NCBI GenBank assembly: GCA_945873955.1
Contig: CAMCFA010000016.1
Coordinates: 1 to 42,021 of the forward strand
Reading direction: 5' to 3'
DNA: 42,021 nucleotides
DNA from: an uncultured Clostridia bacterium
GTDB taxonomy: Bacteria > Bacillota > Clostridia > Oscillospirales > Ruminococcaceae
Shown in pieces: positions 30,584 to 39,573 of the stretch. Each line of letters begins with the position of its first letter. Within the stretch, counting starts at the first letter, position 1. Both the position numbers and the translations under genes were made by a program. Below the pieces are notes generated by a model. It had not been told where the DNA came from, ran no database searches, and saw only the letters and a list, made by a program, of their open reading frames with translations.

Positions 30584-31608
30584 AGTGTTGTTTCCTTCTT
30601 TCTTATGTCTTTTACCTCGAACCCGTTCTGTACGGGAAGCGATTCAGATGTTTTTTCTTTCTGCCGCAGATAGCAGGCGCAGAAATGTCCGGGGGAAACC
30701 TCCTTCAGCAGCGGAGCGGCTGCGTCGCATTTGCCGGGAATACAATGCGGACAGCGAGTGTGGAACCGGCAGCCCTCCGGCATTTCCATGGCATTGGGCA
30801 GGTCGCCCTTCAGCTCGACCTCCGGAACCGGCTCGTCCGGAGAGGAGCGTGGCTTTGACGCTATCAGCGCTTTTGTGTAGGGGTGGCGTGTGTCGCTGAA
30901 AATGTCATCGACAGACCCCATTTCCATTATCGCGCCGAGGTACATTACTACTATCCTGTCGCAGATATGCTCGACAACCGGCAGATCGTGCGATATGAAC
31001 ATCATCGTCTGGTCAAACTGCTGTTTCAGATCGAAGATAAGGTTCAGTATCTGCGCCTGAACCGAAACGTCCAGCGCGGAAACCGGCTCGTCTGCAAGAA
31101 TGAACACCGGCTTAGTTATCAGCGCCCGCGCGATCGCCAGACGCTGGAGCTGACCGCCGGAAAGCTCGCCCGGGCGGCGTGAAAGCACCGATTCGTCAAG
31201 GCTTATCAGCCCGAGCAGGTTCGAGATATCCTCCTTAGCCTCGGCGTTGGTCATGCCGAACAGCTTTGCGACATCAGTCAGCGAACGCCCGATAGTGTGC
31301 TTGGGATTGAACGAGGAATAGGGATTCTGGAATACCATCTGGCTCTTTCGGCGCATTTCCTTCATCTCTTTTTTGCTGAGAGAGAAAATGTCCTTCCCGT
31401 CCATGATGATCTTTCCGTCGGTGATTTCGGTAAGGCGCATTATGCAGCGTCCGAGGGTGGATTTTCCGCAGCCGGATTCACCGACAATACCAAGTATCTC
31501 GCCCCGGTATACCTCAAGGGAAACATCGTCAAGCGCTTTGACGCACTTCTTGTTGCCTGCGTCGAAATATTTCTTAACATGCTCTACACGGATAAACGGC
31601 TCGCTCAT
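30580..31608 (-). CDS. Peptide ABC transporter ATPase (OppF/DppF type)
   Basis: A 342-residue nucleotide-binding subunit. Walker A GESGCGKST near residue 43, Q-loop VFQNPYSSFNPKHT, signature LSGGQLQR, Walker B VFILADEPVSALD, and the H-loop MFISHDLPVVEHICD. The C-terminal OppF extension carries the Cys cluster CRFHTRCPHCIPGKC found in peptide and nickel importers. ATG 31608 is used because it overlaps the upstream stop as ATGA; an ATG 45 bases earlier lies inside the upstream gene. Energises uptake together with the OppD-type partner. Confidence 0.93.
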   Translation of the reverse strand: MSEPFIRVEHVKKYFDAGNKKCVKALDDVSLEVYRGEILGIVGESGCGKSTLGRCIMRLTEITDGKIIMDGKDIFSLSKKEMKEMRRKSQMVFQNPYSSFNPKHTIGRSLTDVAKLFGMTNAEAKEDISNLLGLISLDESVLSRRPGELSGGQLQRLAIARALITKPVFILADEPVSALDVSVQAQILNLIFDLKQQFDQTMMFISHDLPVVEHICDRIVVMYLGAIMEMGSVDDIFSDTRHPYTKALIASKPRSSPDEPVPEVELKGDLPNAMEMPEGCRFHTRCPHCIPGKCDAAAPLLKEVSPGHFCACYLRQKEKTSESLPVQNGFEVKDIRKKETTL

Positions 31609-32600
31609 TCGGTCGCGCCCCCTTTCGTAAGACTGTCGTGAGCAAGGTGGCAAAGATACCTGTGCCCTCCGTCAAGCGTGCGGAACTCAGGCGCTTCGCA
31701 GCAGCATTTTTCAGCGGCATATTTACAGCGTGGCGCATAAGCGCAGCCGTTGATCGTATGGTTCAGCTTTGGCGGCGCGCCGGGAATGCTGGTCAGCTTA
31801 GTTGCACGCTCGCCGGATCTGGGGATAGAATCTATCAGATCCTTTGTGTAGGGGTGGCAGGGCGCGCTGAATATCTTTCTGACGTCGCCCGACTCGATTA
31901 TCTGCCCGGCGTACATTACCGAAACCTTGTCGCATATTTCCGCGATAACGCCGAAGTTATGCGTGATTATCAAAACCGCGCTGTGCATTTCTCTCTGGAG
32001 CTGCTTCATGAGCTTGAGTATCTGCGCCTGCATGGTAACGTCAAGCGCGGTGGTCGGCTCATCGGCGATCAGCAGCCGCGGGCTGCAAATAAGGCTCATC
32101 GCGATAGAGGCTCTCTGAAGCTGACCTCCCGACATCTCGAACGGGTACATGCTGTATCTTGCGGCGCCGGGCAGGATACCGACCTTTTCAAGCATTTCTA
32201 CGGATCTTTCCTTTGCCTCTGCCTTGCTTATCTTCTGGTGGATAAGAAGCGCCTCGGATATCTGGTCTCCTATCCGCAGCAGAGGATTAAAGGTAGTCAT
32301 AGGATCCTGAAATATCATGGAAATATCGTTTCCGCGTATTTTCAAAAGATCTTTTTTATTCATCTTGAGGATATCCCTGCCGCCGTCGTAGAGTATCTCG
32401 CCGCTGTATTCCACCTTTGACTCGTCGTGAAGCCGCAGGATCGATTTGGCGGTCATTGATTTTCCACAGCCGGATTCCCCGACTATTCCGTGTATTTCAT
32501 CGGAGGAAATGGTCAGATTGATATCGCGGACTGCGTGTATCAGTCCGGAAATGCTCATCAGATCGACCTTGAGATGATTAATTTGTACAAGCTCACTCAC
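31605..32600 (-). CDS. Peptide ABC transporter ATPase (OppD/DppD type)
   Basis: A 331-residue ATPase with Walker A GESGCGKSMTAK near residue 40, Q-loop IFQDPMTTFNPLLRIGDQI, signature MSGGQLQR, Walker B LLIADEPTTALD and H-loop LIITHNFGVIAEICD. The C-terminal extension has the Cys-containing segment CAYAPRCKYAAEKCCCEAP. It directly abuts the OppC-type gene (stop at 32601, start at 32600) and overlaps the OppF-type gene by four bases. Confidence 0.93.
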   Translation of the reverse strand: MSELVQINHLKVDLMSISGLIHAVRDINLTISSDEIHGIVGESGCGKSMTAKSILRLHDESKVEYSGEILYDGGRDILKMNKKDLLKIRGNDISMIFQDPMTTFNPLLRIGDQISEALLIHQKISKAEAKERSVEMLEKVGILPGAARYSMYPFEMSGGQLQRASIAMSLICSPRLLIADEPTTALDVTMQAQILKLMKQLQREMHSAVLIITHNFGVIAEICDKVSVMYAGQIIESGDVRKIFSAPCHPYTKDLIDSIPRSGERATKLTSIPGAPPKLNHTINGCAYAPRCKYAAEKCCCEAPEFRTLDGGHRYLCHLAHDSLTKGGATE

Positions 32601-33512
32601 TTATTCCGCCGCCTTTCCTGCTTTTTTTGCTGCAAGCTTTGCCATCAGCCTGCGGTAGCTGCGGATAGACGGCAGCTTTCTCTGGCTTGGGTCAAGGTAT
32701 CCTTGAATACCATCGGAAAAGATGTTCAGCGCGATCACTGTAATAATTATCATAAGACCCGGCGCGATCGCGCAGAGAGGGCTGGTCGTCAGATAGATCC
32801 TACCCTCCTCTAGCATTGCGCCCCAGTCAGATGTAGGCGGCTGAACGCCAAGTCCGAGGAAGCTCATGGAAGCGAGGTCGAGAATTGCGTAACCAAGGTC
32901 AAGAGTAAGCTCCACCATCATTGTGGATATGCAGTTGGGAAGTATCTGAGTGAACAGTATCCGCGTATCAGAAAAACTGATCGACTTTGCCGCTTCAACG
33001 TAGGTTTTGTTCTTTTCTACAAGAACCAGCGAACGCGTCAGCTTTGCAAGCATTGGAATATAGATGATACCCAGCGCAAGGATAGCGTTGAACAGACCTC
33101 GTCCGAACGCCGCAACGAAAACAAACGCCAGAAGCAGAGCCGGAAAGGAAACTATAACATCGCAAATACGCATGAGGATCGAATCCAGCTTTCCTCCATG
33201 ATAACCCGAAAAAAGACCGATCGGAACTCCGATAACGATAGAGATCCCGACTACGCCGAGAGCGCCGAGCAAAGAGGTTCTGCCGCCAAAAAGCAGCCTT
33301 GAGAAAATGTCGCGCCCGGTTTTGTCTGTTCCGAGCCAGTGCTCTGCCGAAGGCCCTTTCAGCATATTACCGATGTCAAGCGCGTTAGGGTCGTACTGCG
33401 CCAGCAGGTCTGCAAAGCATACGCACACCAGTATAATCACAAGTACCGCGAGCGAGATGATAACAGACGGTGTGAACAGCTTTCCGAGCTTTTTTTCTTT
33501 TTTGTTGTTCAT
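32601..33512 (-). CDS. Peptide ABC transporter permease (OppC/DppC type)
   Basis: A 303-residue permease with an N-terminal helix (SLAVLVIILVCVCFADLLAQYDPNA), the family motif HWLGTDKTGRDIFSRLLFGGRTSLLGA, and the EAA-like coupling loop VEAAKSISFSDTRILFTQILPN, ending in a helix with IAPGLMIIITVIALNIFSDGIQGYLDP. Pairs with the OppB-type permease to form the membrane channel. Confidence 0.94.
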   Translation of the reverse strand: MNNKKEKKLGKLFTPSVIISLAVLVIILVCVCFADLLAQYDPNALDIGNMLKGPSAEHWLGTDKTGRDIFSRLLFGGRTSLLGALGVVGISIVIGVPIGLFSGYHGGKLDSILMRICDVIVSFPALLLAFVFVAAFGRGLFNAILALGIIYIPMLAKLTRSLVLVEKNKTYVEAAKSISFSDTRILFTQILPNCISTMMVELTLDLGYAILDLASMSFLGLGVQPPTSDWGAMLEEGRIYLTTSPLCAIAPGLMIIITVIALNIFSDGIQGYLDPSQRKLPSIRSYRRLMAKLAAKKAGKAAE

Positions 33513-33523
33513 TTCCTTTCACC

Positions 33524-34462
33524 TCACTTCAATCTGATACGCGGGTCGATAGCTGCATAGATTATGTCGGCGAGCGTGCTTATTACGAGGAAAAGGAACA
33601 CAAGCATTATCGTGATATCCTGCACTACTGCATAATCAGAGGAGGTTATCGAATCGACCAGAAACGATCCCAGACCGGAAAGAGAGAACACGTTTTCGAC
33701 AAGTACTGCGCCGACTACCATGCTTCCTATCTGGATACTTACAATTGCGATCACCGGGATCACAGCATTTTTCATGTTGTGCTTAAAGAGGATCCTGCTC
33801 TGGGGAACGCCCTTAGCGACAGCGGTCATTGTATACGGAGCGTTTATCTGATCGATCATAGAGCTTCTCATTACCCTGCTTGCGAGTGCGATCATCGTAC
33901 AGGCAAGAGCCAGAGAGGGTACAAACAAACGCTGACAGTATTCGGCAAAATTCGCATACGTTCCGGTAAAAGGATATGTGGGAGCCACCGCCGAGATCAG
34001 CAGGATAAGCAGGATACTTACAAAAAACGAGGGACAGCCGGCGAGTATCAGCGAGAATATCGAACCTGCGCGATCCCAGAGCGTGTGCTTTTTCACAGCG
34101 CAGAAGATTCCAAGCGGGATAGCGATAACCAGCGCGATAACAGAGCTTGCAGAAACAAGTCCAAGGGTGGTAAGGATCCTCGGTCCAATAAGCTCGTTTA
34201 TGCTTGTCTGATATTTGAAGCTTAGACCAAGATCTCCGTGAAACAGACCATCTATCCACAGAAGATACTGCTGAAAGAGCGGCTTGTCAAGGTTGAATTT
34301 CTCCTTGATCGCCTGAATCGTTTCCTGAGAGGTCTGCTTGCCTCCCAGAATGACCGCGACAGGGTCGGTATCCGACAGCCGTACAAAAATGAAAACCAGA
34401 ATACTTGCGATGAACAGCGACAGAATAAGCTGCCCAATGCGCTTTAGAATAAACTTTCCCAT
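33524..34462 (-). CDS. Peptide ABC transporter permease (OppB/DppB type)
   Basis: A 312-residue permease, the first gene of the operon. MGKFILKRIGQLILSLFIASILVFIFVRLSDTDP is the standard OppB start; the coupling loop TMTAVAKGVPQSRILFKHNMKNAVIP and the C-terminal DPRIRLK are present. An AAGGGAG ribosome site lies five bases before ATG 34462, and that site can pair with the 3' arm of a 5' leader hairpin. Order of the operon: B, C, D, F, binding protein, two S33 peptidases. Confidence 0.94.
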   Translation of the reverse strand: MGKFILKRIGQLILSLFIASILVFIFVRLSDTDPVAVILGGKQTSQETIQAIKEKFNLDKPLFQQYLLWIDGLFHGDLGLSFKYQTSINELIGPRILTTLGLVSASSVIALVIAIPLGIFCAVKKHTLWDRAGSIFSLILAGCPSFFVSILLILLISAVAPTYPFTGTYANFAEYCQRLFVPSLALACTMIALASRVMRSSMIDQINAPYTMTAVAKGVPQSRILFKHNMKNAVIPVIAIVSIQIGSMVVGAVLVENVFSLSGLGSFLVDSITSSDYAVVQDITIMLVFLFLVISTLADIIYAAIDPRIRLK

Positions 34463-34467
34463 TTTAT

Positions 34468-34530
34468 CTCCCTTCTCTACAAAGAAACGGCAAGGGAGCG
34501 AGTAATCTCTTACAGGCTCCCTTGCCGTTT
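34468..34530 (-). promoter_or_regulatory. Leader hairpin that may mask the ribosome site of the peptide operon
   Basis: The RNA 5' arm (34530-34516) and 3' arm (34499-34485) form a 15-bp perfect stem (AAACGGCAAGGGAGC / GCTCCCTTGCCGTTT) with a 16-base loop, starting about four bases from the predicted transcript start. CUCCCUU in the 3' arm is also perfectly complementary to the ribosome site AAGGGAG at 34474-34468. If the 5' arm is removed or bound, the 3' arm could sequester the ribosome site. There is no U-run, so it is not a simple terminator. Confidence 0.6.
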
Positions 34531-34540
34531 TGATGTCTTA

Positions 34541-34569
34541 ATTATATTCATTCTGCATTGTTTTGTCAA
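34541..34569 (-). promoter_or_regulatory. Consensus promoter of the peptide ABC operon
   Basis: Minus strand TTGACA (34569-34564), a 17-bp spacer, TATAAT (34546-34541). Transcript start expected near 34534, giving a leader of about 70 nt that is nearly all hairpin. Confidence 0.85.
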
Positions 34570-34664
34570 TATGTTTTTGGTCGATTTTCACAATCCCATA
34601 AAAAAACTGCTCGTCCACTTTTCATTATTGTGCATTTCGTATTACAGAAAAATTCAGAATTATA

Positions 34665-34693
34665 TTGACCGATTAACTGAAATTTGTTATAAT
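34665..34693 (+). promoter_or_regulatory. Promoter of the amidase-cobO operon
   Basis: TTGACC (34665-34670), a 17-bp spacer, TATAAT (34688-34693). It diverges from the peptide operon promoter. The leader of about 100 nt has an 8-bp hairpin, ATGCAGGA (34737-34744) with TCCTGCAT (34758-34765). Confidence 0.8.
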
Positions 34694-34801
34694 AATATTG
34701 TTTGCAAGGGCTTACATATTGCTCTGGGTAGAAACTATGCAGGACAGTGTCTGCATATCCTGCATTTCTTGATTCGTTATTTTGAATAAGGAGAAAGTAT
34801 C

Positions 34802-35701
34802 ATGGTAACTATTTCAAGTACAAACTCAGTTTACAATATGTCGCCGGATAATACCCCGGCAGCTTATGCCGAAAGCGGAGATGTCGTAAGATTTGAAACG
34901 CTGGACTGCTTCGGGGGACAGATCACAAATGAAGAACAGCGTCTCGGCGGAATAAACTGGGAGCGCATCAATCCGGCGACCGGACCTTTGTTTATTAATC
35001 AAGCAGAACCGGGTGATACTCTCCGGGTAGAAATACAGAAGATCGAGCAGGACAGCCACGCGGTGGTAGTAGAGGCTCCCGGCGAGGGCATTACCGGAAT
35101 AAAGCTCACCGATGAGGCAACAAGGATATTTCCGGTCAATGAGGGACGTGTGTATTTTAACGATAAGCTTTCGTTTGATATCTCGCCGATGATAGGAGTT
35201 ATCGGCACTGCGCCGGAAAAGGAGAGCATTCTGACCGGAACTCCCGGCGCTCACGGCGGTAATATGGACTGCACAAGGCTAGGCGAAGGAACAGTTCTGT
35301 ATCTTCCCGTAAACGTCAAAGGTGCACTGCTCGCGATGGGCGATATGCACGCGATAATGGGAGACGGAGAGGTATGCGTTTGCGGCGCTGAGATCGGCGG
35401 AGCGATAACCGTAAGGGTCTCCGTCATCAAGGGAAGAAGAATGCCGCTGCCGTTCCTTGTGACAAGCGACCATTTCATGACTATCTGCTCTGCGGATTCG
35501 CTGGAAGCAGCGGCGGAGGGCGCGACCCTTTCAATGCGCGGTTTTCTGATGAACGAGCTGGGAATGGATATCCACAGCGCAGGAATGCTTCTGAGTCTTT
35601 GCTCTGACCTTAGAATATGTCAAGCGGTAGACCCTCAAAAGACATGCCGCATGGAAGTGCCGCTTGAAGTGGCAGAAAAATACGGATACAGCTTTGAATG
35701 A
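34802..35701 (+). CDS. Acetamidase/formamidase family protein
   Basis: A 299-residue cytoplasmic amidohydrolase of the FmdA/AmdA family, which releases ammonia from short-chain amides. Family features: GDVVRFETLDCFGGQI, NPATGPLFINQAEPGDTLRVEI near 57, PAPxxH-like metal segment represented by TGTPGAHGGNMDC near 145, LYLPVNVKGALLAMGDMHAIMGDGEVCVCGAEI near 165, and a C-terminal helix region with SAGMLLSLCSDLRICQAVDP. AAGGAGAAAG precedes ATG 34802. It overlaps closely with the adenosyltransferase gene downstream. With eut and peptide genes around it, it fits nitrogen scavenging. Confidence 0.9.
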   Translation: MVTISSTNSVYNMSPDNTPAAYAESGDVVRFETLDCFGGQITNEEQRLGGINWERINPATGPLFINQAEPGDTLRVEIQKIEQDSHAVVVEAPGEGITGIKLTDEATRIFPVNEGRVYFNDKLSFDISPMIGVIGTAPEKESILTGTPGAHGGNMDCTRLGEGTVLYLPVNVKGALLAMGDMHAIMGDGEVCVCGAEIGGAITVRVSVIKGRRMPLPFLVTSDHFMTICSADSLEAAAEGATLSMRGFLMNELGMDIHSAGMLLSLCSDLRICQAVDPQKTCRMEVPLEVAEKYGYSFE

Positions 35702-35719
35702 ATGACCGGAGATAATGTA

Positions 35720-36229
35720 ATGGGACTTTTGCATATTTACTGCGGCGACGGAAAAGGAAAGACCACCGCTTCATTAGGTCTGGCGATAAGGGCGGTGGGC
35801 GCCGGGCTGAGCGTTTGCTTCCTTCAGTTCATGAAAGGCGGCGATACTGCGGAGCTGAACACTTTGAAGCATATCCCGGGAATAAAGGTAATGCGCTGCG
35901 ACAGGCAGTATCCGTTTTTCTCAAAGATGACCGAAACGGAAAAGGCGGAGATCACGGCGTGTCACGACCGTTTGCTTGAAGAAGCGTTCAGCGGCGGATT
36001 TGATATGATAGTGCTTGACGAGTTTAACTGCGCTTACAGATTTGGGCTGATGAACTGCCGCCGCGCCAGAGATCTCATCGTGAACGGCAGAGAAAGCGCC
36101 GAGTTGATCCTGACCGGCAGAGATCCCGACGATGAATTTATCCGTCTGGCGGATTATGTCAGTGAGATAAAATGCGTGAAACACCCGTTTGAGAAAGGCG
36201 TTCCCTCGCGAAAGGGCATAGAATACTGA
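35720..36229 (+). CDS. cobO: Corrinoid adenosyltransferase (CobO/BtuR type)
   Basis: A 169-residue P-loop enzyme that adenosylates cob(I)alamin or cobyrinic acid a,c-diamide using ATP. The N-terminal YCGDGKGKTTASLGLAIRAVGAG holds the P-loop. FLQFMKGG, a Walker B-like FDMIVLDEFNCAYRFGL, LILTGRDPDDEFIRLADYVSEIKCVKHPFEKGVPSRKGIEY at the C-terminus are diagnostic. ATG 35720 is preferred over 35702 because CGGAGAT lies about seven bases upstream of it. Product: adenosylcobalamin, the cofactor of EutBC encoded 9 kb away. Confidence 0.92.
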   Translation: MGLLHIYCGDGKGKTTASLGLAIRAVGAGLSVCFLQFMKGGDTAELNTLKHIPGIKVMRCDRQYPFFSKMTETEKAEITACHDRLLEEAFSGGFDMIVLDEFNCAYRFGLMNCRRARDLIVNGRESAELILTGRDPDDEFIRLADYVSEIKCVKHPFEKGVPSRKGIEY

Positions 36230-36342
36230 CGTCACGGCAATGGCATGGCGTAAAGGCTTATGTCACGCAGAGCGCTGAACCACGGGAAATAATGAATGAT
36301 CCTCGATCTGCCTTTCTTTTTGACGCTTTTCAGAAAAGTGAA

Positions 36343-36988
36343 TTAATTGATCCTGCTGTACACCAGAAACCTATGCGGGATATCGTCCGGGTGATTGCCG
36401 GTAGACTTCTGCTCGAACATCAGGTATTCCACATCATCGACAGTTACCTCGAACATACGGCGGACGAAACGCCGATCGCCGTCAAATGTAATGCAGTACC
36501 CGTTTGTCCATTGTGAGCGTAAAATAATGTGCTTGTCCGGGTCACGCAGAATATAGCTTCCGTCCGTGGAAACGGTGAGGTACTGCCACACGAAATTCTC
36601 GAATGTCCCGGTGAATTATCCCCACTTTGTGGAGCGCCTTAATCGCGGCGCAAAGCTCCAGAAGCGCCCGCACCGCTTCCCTTTCGGTGAATGCGCGCTC
36701 AGAAGCGGGCGTTCCCTCGATGTATTCGCTGATGAAATATGCTCCGTTTTCGTCACTGGAACGCTCCGTCAGCCGCTCAATATACGGGCTTGAAACGCTC
36801 TGTAACCGCCGGAACAGCTCCGGCGAAATTTCGCGGTATCTGCGGACGTACAGCCTGCCGTTATCGCCGACAACAAGCTGAATATCTCCCTTTTCGGAGC
36901 TTTTCAGCACCGACCTGAAATGGTATTCCAGAGCTATCGTCTCATTCCGCGCGGGTGTAGACCTCGTAAAAATCCACCCTGTTTTCAC
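36343..36988 (-). pseudogene. Ser/Thr kinase-like gene, frameshifted in the catalytic loop
   Basis: The N-terminal frame (36988 to about 36590) reads LVVGDNGRLYVRRYREI, FISEYIEGTPASERAFTEREA, ALHKVGIIHRDIRE, then departs. The other frame continues NFVWQYLTVSTDGSYILRDPDKHI to TAA 36343. Joined, the catalytic loop would be HRDI(RPE)NFV, so about four bases (or one) are missing near 36583. It begins inside the preceding kinase gene. It lacks a recognisable activation segment (DFG/APE), so the intact form may already have been a pseudokinase with a WTNGYCITFDGD tail resembling the neighbour's sensor domain. Confidence 0.65.
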
Positions 36989-38262
36989 GGGAGAAATCCC
37001 CGGTCTTTACCGCGGCAAACAGGAATTCCTCGCCGTTTATCGCGGCTTCAAACAGACGCTGTGCCGCCGTTCCGTCAACATATTCGCAAATCAGAAAGCC
37101 GTTAGTCCAGCGGGAATCACACGGCATTTCTTCGCCGACGGTGAGAAAACATCGGGCTTCGCCGTTATCGCCGAGAGAAAGTGCAGAAAAGATATTTTCG
37201 CCGCTGATTTTGTGATTCTTTATGTAGTTCGCAGTGATAAGCGGGTCGAGCGCTTCTGTCGGAATTATGCTGCAATAACTCCATTCGCCGTGAACTGCGG
37301 GGTCGTCGTAAAATACATAATCGAAAACGTCCTCGTAATAACCGCGCTCGTTTTTTTCAGTTGTTACGGTGATTTTGTTCGGGTTGTCCATGTCGGAGGT
37401 GCGAAACTCCTGCGGCTGGGGCGGCTCTGTTACCGCGGTCGTGGCGATTTTGGCTGGTAGAACTTGTTTCGGCGGCAGAGGTTTCCGGCGACTGCTGAAC
37501 CTCGTTTATTTGCGGCGCGTCCCTGCTGACATTCTGTAAAACAAGAACTGCCGCAATAATTCCCACCAAAACTGCCACTGAAACCGCCGTAATTCCCGCG
37601 GGAACAAGCCAACGAGAACGGCTCACTGCACGGCGAACTGATCCGGCGCTTCTGTATCTCTTCTCCGGAACAAATCTGGTGCATTTCGCGGCAATTTTCC
37701 GAAGTAGAACCTCCTGCGCCGGGGAGCAGTCCGGACAGCCGTTCAGCAGGAGCTTCAGCACCATGCCGATAGCGTAGATGTCCGCAGTGAAACGTGTTTC
37801 CCGGAAGCCGTACTGCTCCGGCGGCGCGAAGCCCTCCGTGCCGTAAAGCGCGGTGTCCTGCTCACGATTCCCGGAGTATTGCCGCGCGATGTCAAAGTCT
37901 ATCAGTTTCAGGTTCAGATTTTCGTCAAGAAAAATGTTCTTCGGGGTGATGTCCCGGTGGATAATTCCGTGTTGGTGGAGGTGTTCCGCCGCTCTGCAAA
38001 GCTGCGCTGTTATCCGCCGTATTTCCAAAGCCGGGAACACTCTGCCGCTGTCAAGAAGCTCGTCAAGCGGCTGACCCTCGGCGAATTCACACACGGCGGT
38101 GCTGCGACCGTCCTGCCGGAGTATTTCGTGTACCTGCATGAGGTTTTCCTGCGGGGGAAGCTCCGAAATACGGCGGTATATCGGGGTGCTTTCCTCGGTG
38201 AGTTCTTTCAGCACATATTTCCTGCCGTCGGCGGCGCTTTCCGCAAGCGGTGCTTGATATGA
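36942..38262 (-). pseudogene. Transmembrane Ser/Thr protein kinase, 5'-truncated and frameshifted
   Basis: From about 38262 the frame gives AESAADGRKYVLKEL (the beta-3 lysine), FAEGQPLDELLDS, HQHGIIHRDITPKNIFLDENLNLKLIDFDIAR (catalytic loop and DFD), YGTEGFAPPEQYG, TADIYAIGMVLK and a membrane helix WLVPAGITAVSVAVLVGIIA. There is no start codon upstream: the glycine-rich loop is missing and the frame meets a TAG beyond a sequence junction with a relaxase fragment. Near 37450 the frame shifts by one base: after ETSSTS the other frame reads KIATTAVTEPPQPQEF and an extracellular domain of about 150 residues ending at TGA 36942. Intact, it was a PASTA-less receptor-type kinase. Confidence 0.75.
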
Positions 38263-38281
38263 TTCACGAAAAAAATATTCA

Positions 38282-38764
38282 AATATCTATACAAGATATG
38301 TCACTCATAACAAGGGTGGCAGCTGGCTTCAGTTCTGCGGCAGTCCTAATACCAATATAAGAGACATAGAGGGACAGATGATGTATGTCAAACGTTATTT
38401 CGGTAAGATGAGTGGAAGGCAGGTAAGACATTTCTTTATCAGCTTTGATAATGAATCAGGTCTTATACCTCCAGACCTTGATCGTATCGGAATGAATGTA
38501 TGCTATTATTACTCCGACAGATACCAGATCGTGTATGTAGTCCATGAAGATACCGACCATCTGCACATTCACTTTGCAATGAATACCGTCAGCTATGTTG
38601 ATGGCAGTATGTATAGCAGCGGATATGAGGATAGTTATAGACTGACGAATTACGTTACAGATGTACTCAAGAAATATAACAAGGATATTGATGACCTTGA
38701 ATCAACGCCTTCCTTTATTTATAACGATGACTCCCTCTCAGATGACCCTGTACAGATGTACTAA
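38282..38764 (+). pseudogene. Relaxase (mobilisation nuclease) fragment
   Basis: In frame from 38282: YVTHNKGGSWLQFCGSPN, then MMYVKRYFGKMSGRQVRHFFISFDNE, and VVYVVHEDTDHLHIHFAMNTVSYVDGS, the HxDxxHxH-type metal motif of Pfam Relaxase/MobA proteins that nick at an origin of transfer. Only about 160 residues are present and neither the native start nor the long C-terminal half of a relaxase remains, so it is a remnant. Its A/T-rich codon use differs from the neighbouring genes, which supports transfer. The left limit coincides with the truncation of the kinase gene. Confidence 0.75.
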
Positions 38765-39211
38765 GATAGGTCAATCCAGCTGAAATAGCATTGATGGCAA
38801 TATATGTCATAAGAGGTAGAGGGCATAGCGTTGTAATACACATTTCAGCTTTACAAGATCACTGATTCCTTGTGAACTTTTGTATCTCACCAATAGAGTT
38901 ATAGAGCGGTTGTAACACCCTATCCTTGTAACAAAGGTGTTTATGAGAGTTTATTTATTTTATAAGATTAATCCTGCTTTGTTAAGCTTGTTTGACGGCT
39001 AGTGTTTCCCACAATCAGCTAAATACTGTAGTGTGAGAAGCAGCAGAGCCTTAAATCAGCTCTCATCGGCTTATACCTCGACAGTGGCAGTGACCTGGCT
39101 GTATCAGAACAAAAAACGAATTTCGCCTTTTGCAATGGCAGATAAGGGATAAAAATTCCCGCCAAAGTCCGAAATAACCGTTTAATCGGTTGTTTTGTGC
39201 TTTTTTCTGCG
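38765..39211. other. Non-coding remnant between relaxase and recombinase fragments
   Basis: No convincing coding frame on either strand. AT-rich like the relaxase fragment. It contains a distant inverted pair, AGCTGAAAT (38778-38786) and ATTTCAGCT (38842-38850), and two TTGTAACA copies at 38910 and 38926. Probably residual mobile-element DNA. Confidence 0.5.
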
Positions 39212-39451
39212 TCAAGCGAAATCTGTCTTGTAGGCGGTATCTCCCCAACACCATATAAAGTAAACCTCAATGTCCTGTCTGCGTTTGCCGTCAATCTTTA
39301 CGGCTTGATGAACGGTCACTTTGTCGATGAACTCGTTGATGATTTGGGGCGTAAGCTTGGTTATTTGCGAGTATTTCCTCACCAAGTCGATAAACTTTGT
39401 CGTATCGGTTTTCTTTGTTTCAAGAGCCGCCATTGCACTGAGGAATGACAT
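39212..39451 (-). pseudogene. C-terminal fragment of a large serine recombinase
   Basis: FIDLVRKYSQITKLTPQIINEFIDKVTVHQAVKIDGKRRQDIEVYF is the signature C-terminal region (DUF4368-like) of site-specific serine recombinases carried by integrative elements of Firmicutes. The catalytic N-terminal resolvase domain and the zinc ribbon are absent, and the end (WCWGDTAYKTDFA) departs from the usual GxI strand. A remnant of the integrase of the same lost element as the relaxase fragment. Confidence 0.7.
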
Positions 39452-39573
39452 CAGTATTTCGTTTTAGTTTGTGGTTTTTTATTCGACCTGATTCTTTGCT
39501 GCCTTTTCAAACATTCTTTAAACGCTAACCTCCCATCTTGTCAAGCAAGAAGATAGTTTTGGGGACAAGCAAT

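Noticed and set aside
36230-36342. Possible extension or small gene after cobO
   Set aside because: Open frames here are short and mostly antisense to the kinase remnant; cobO already ends at its usual family length.
38881-38945. CRISPR or tracrRNA-like repeats (two TTGTAACA copies, GTTATAGAGC-like text)
   Set aside because: Only two short copies, no spacers, no cas gene, and surroundings are mobile-element debris.
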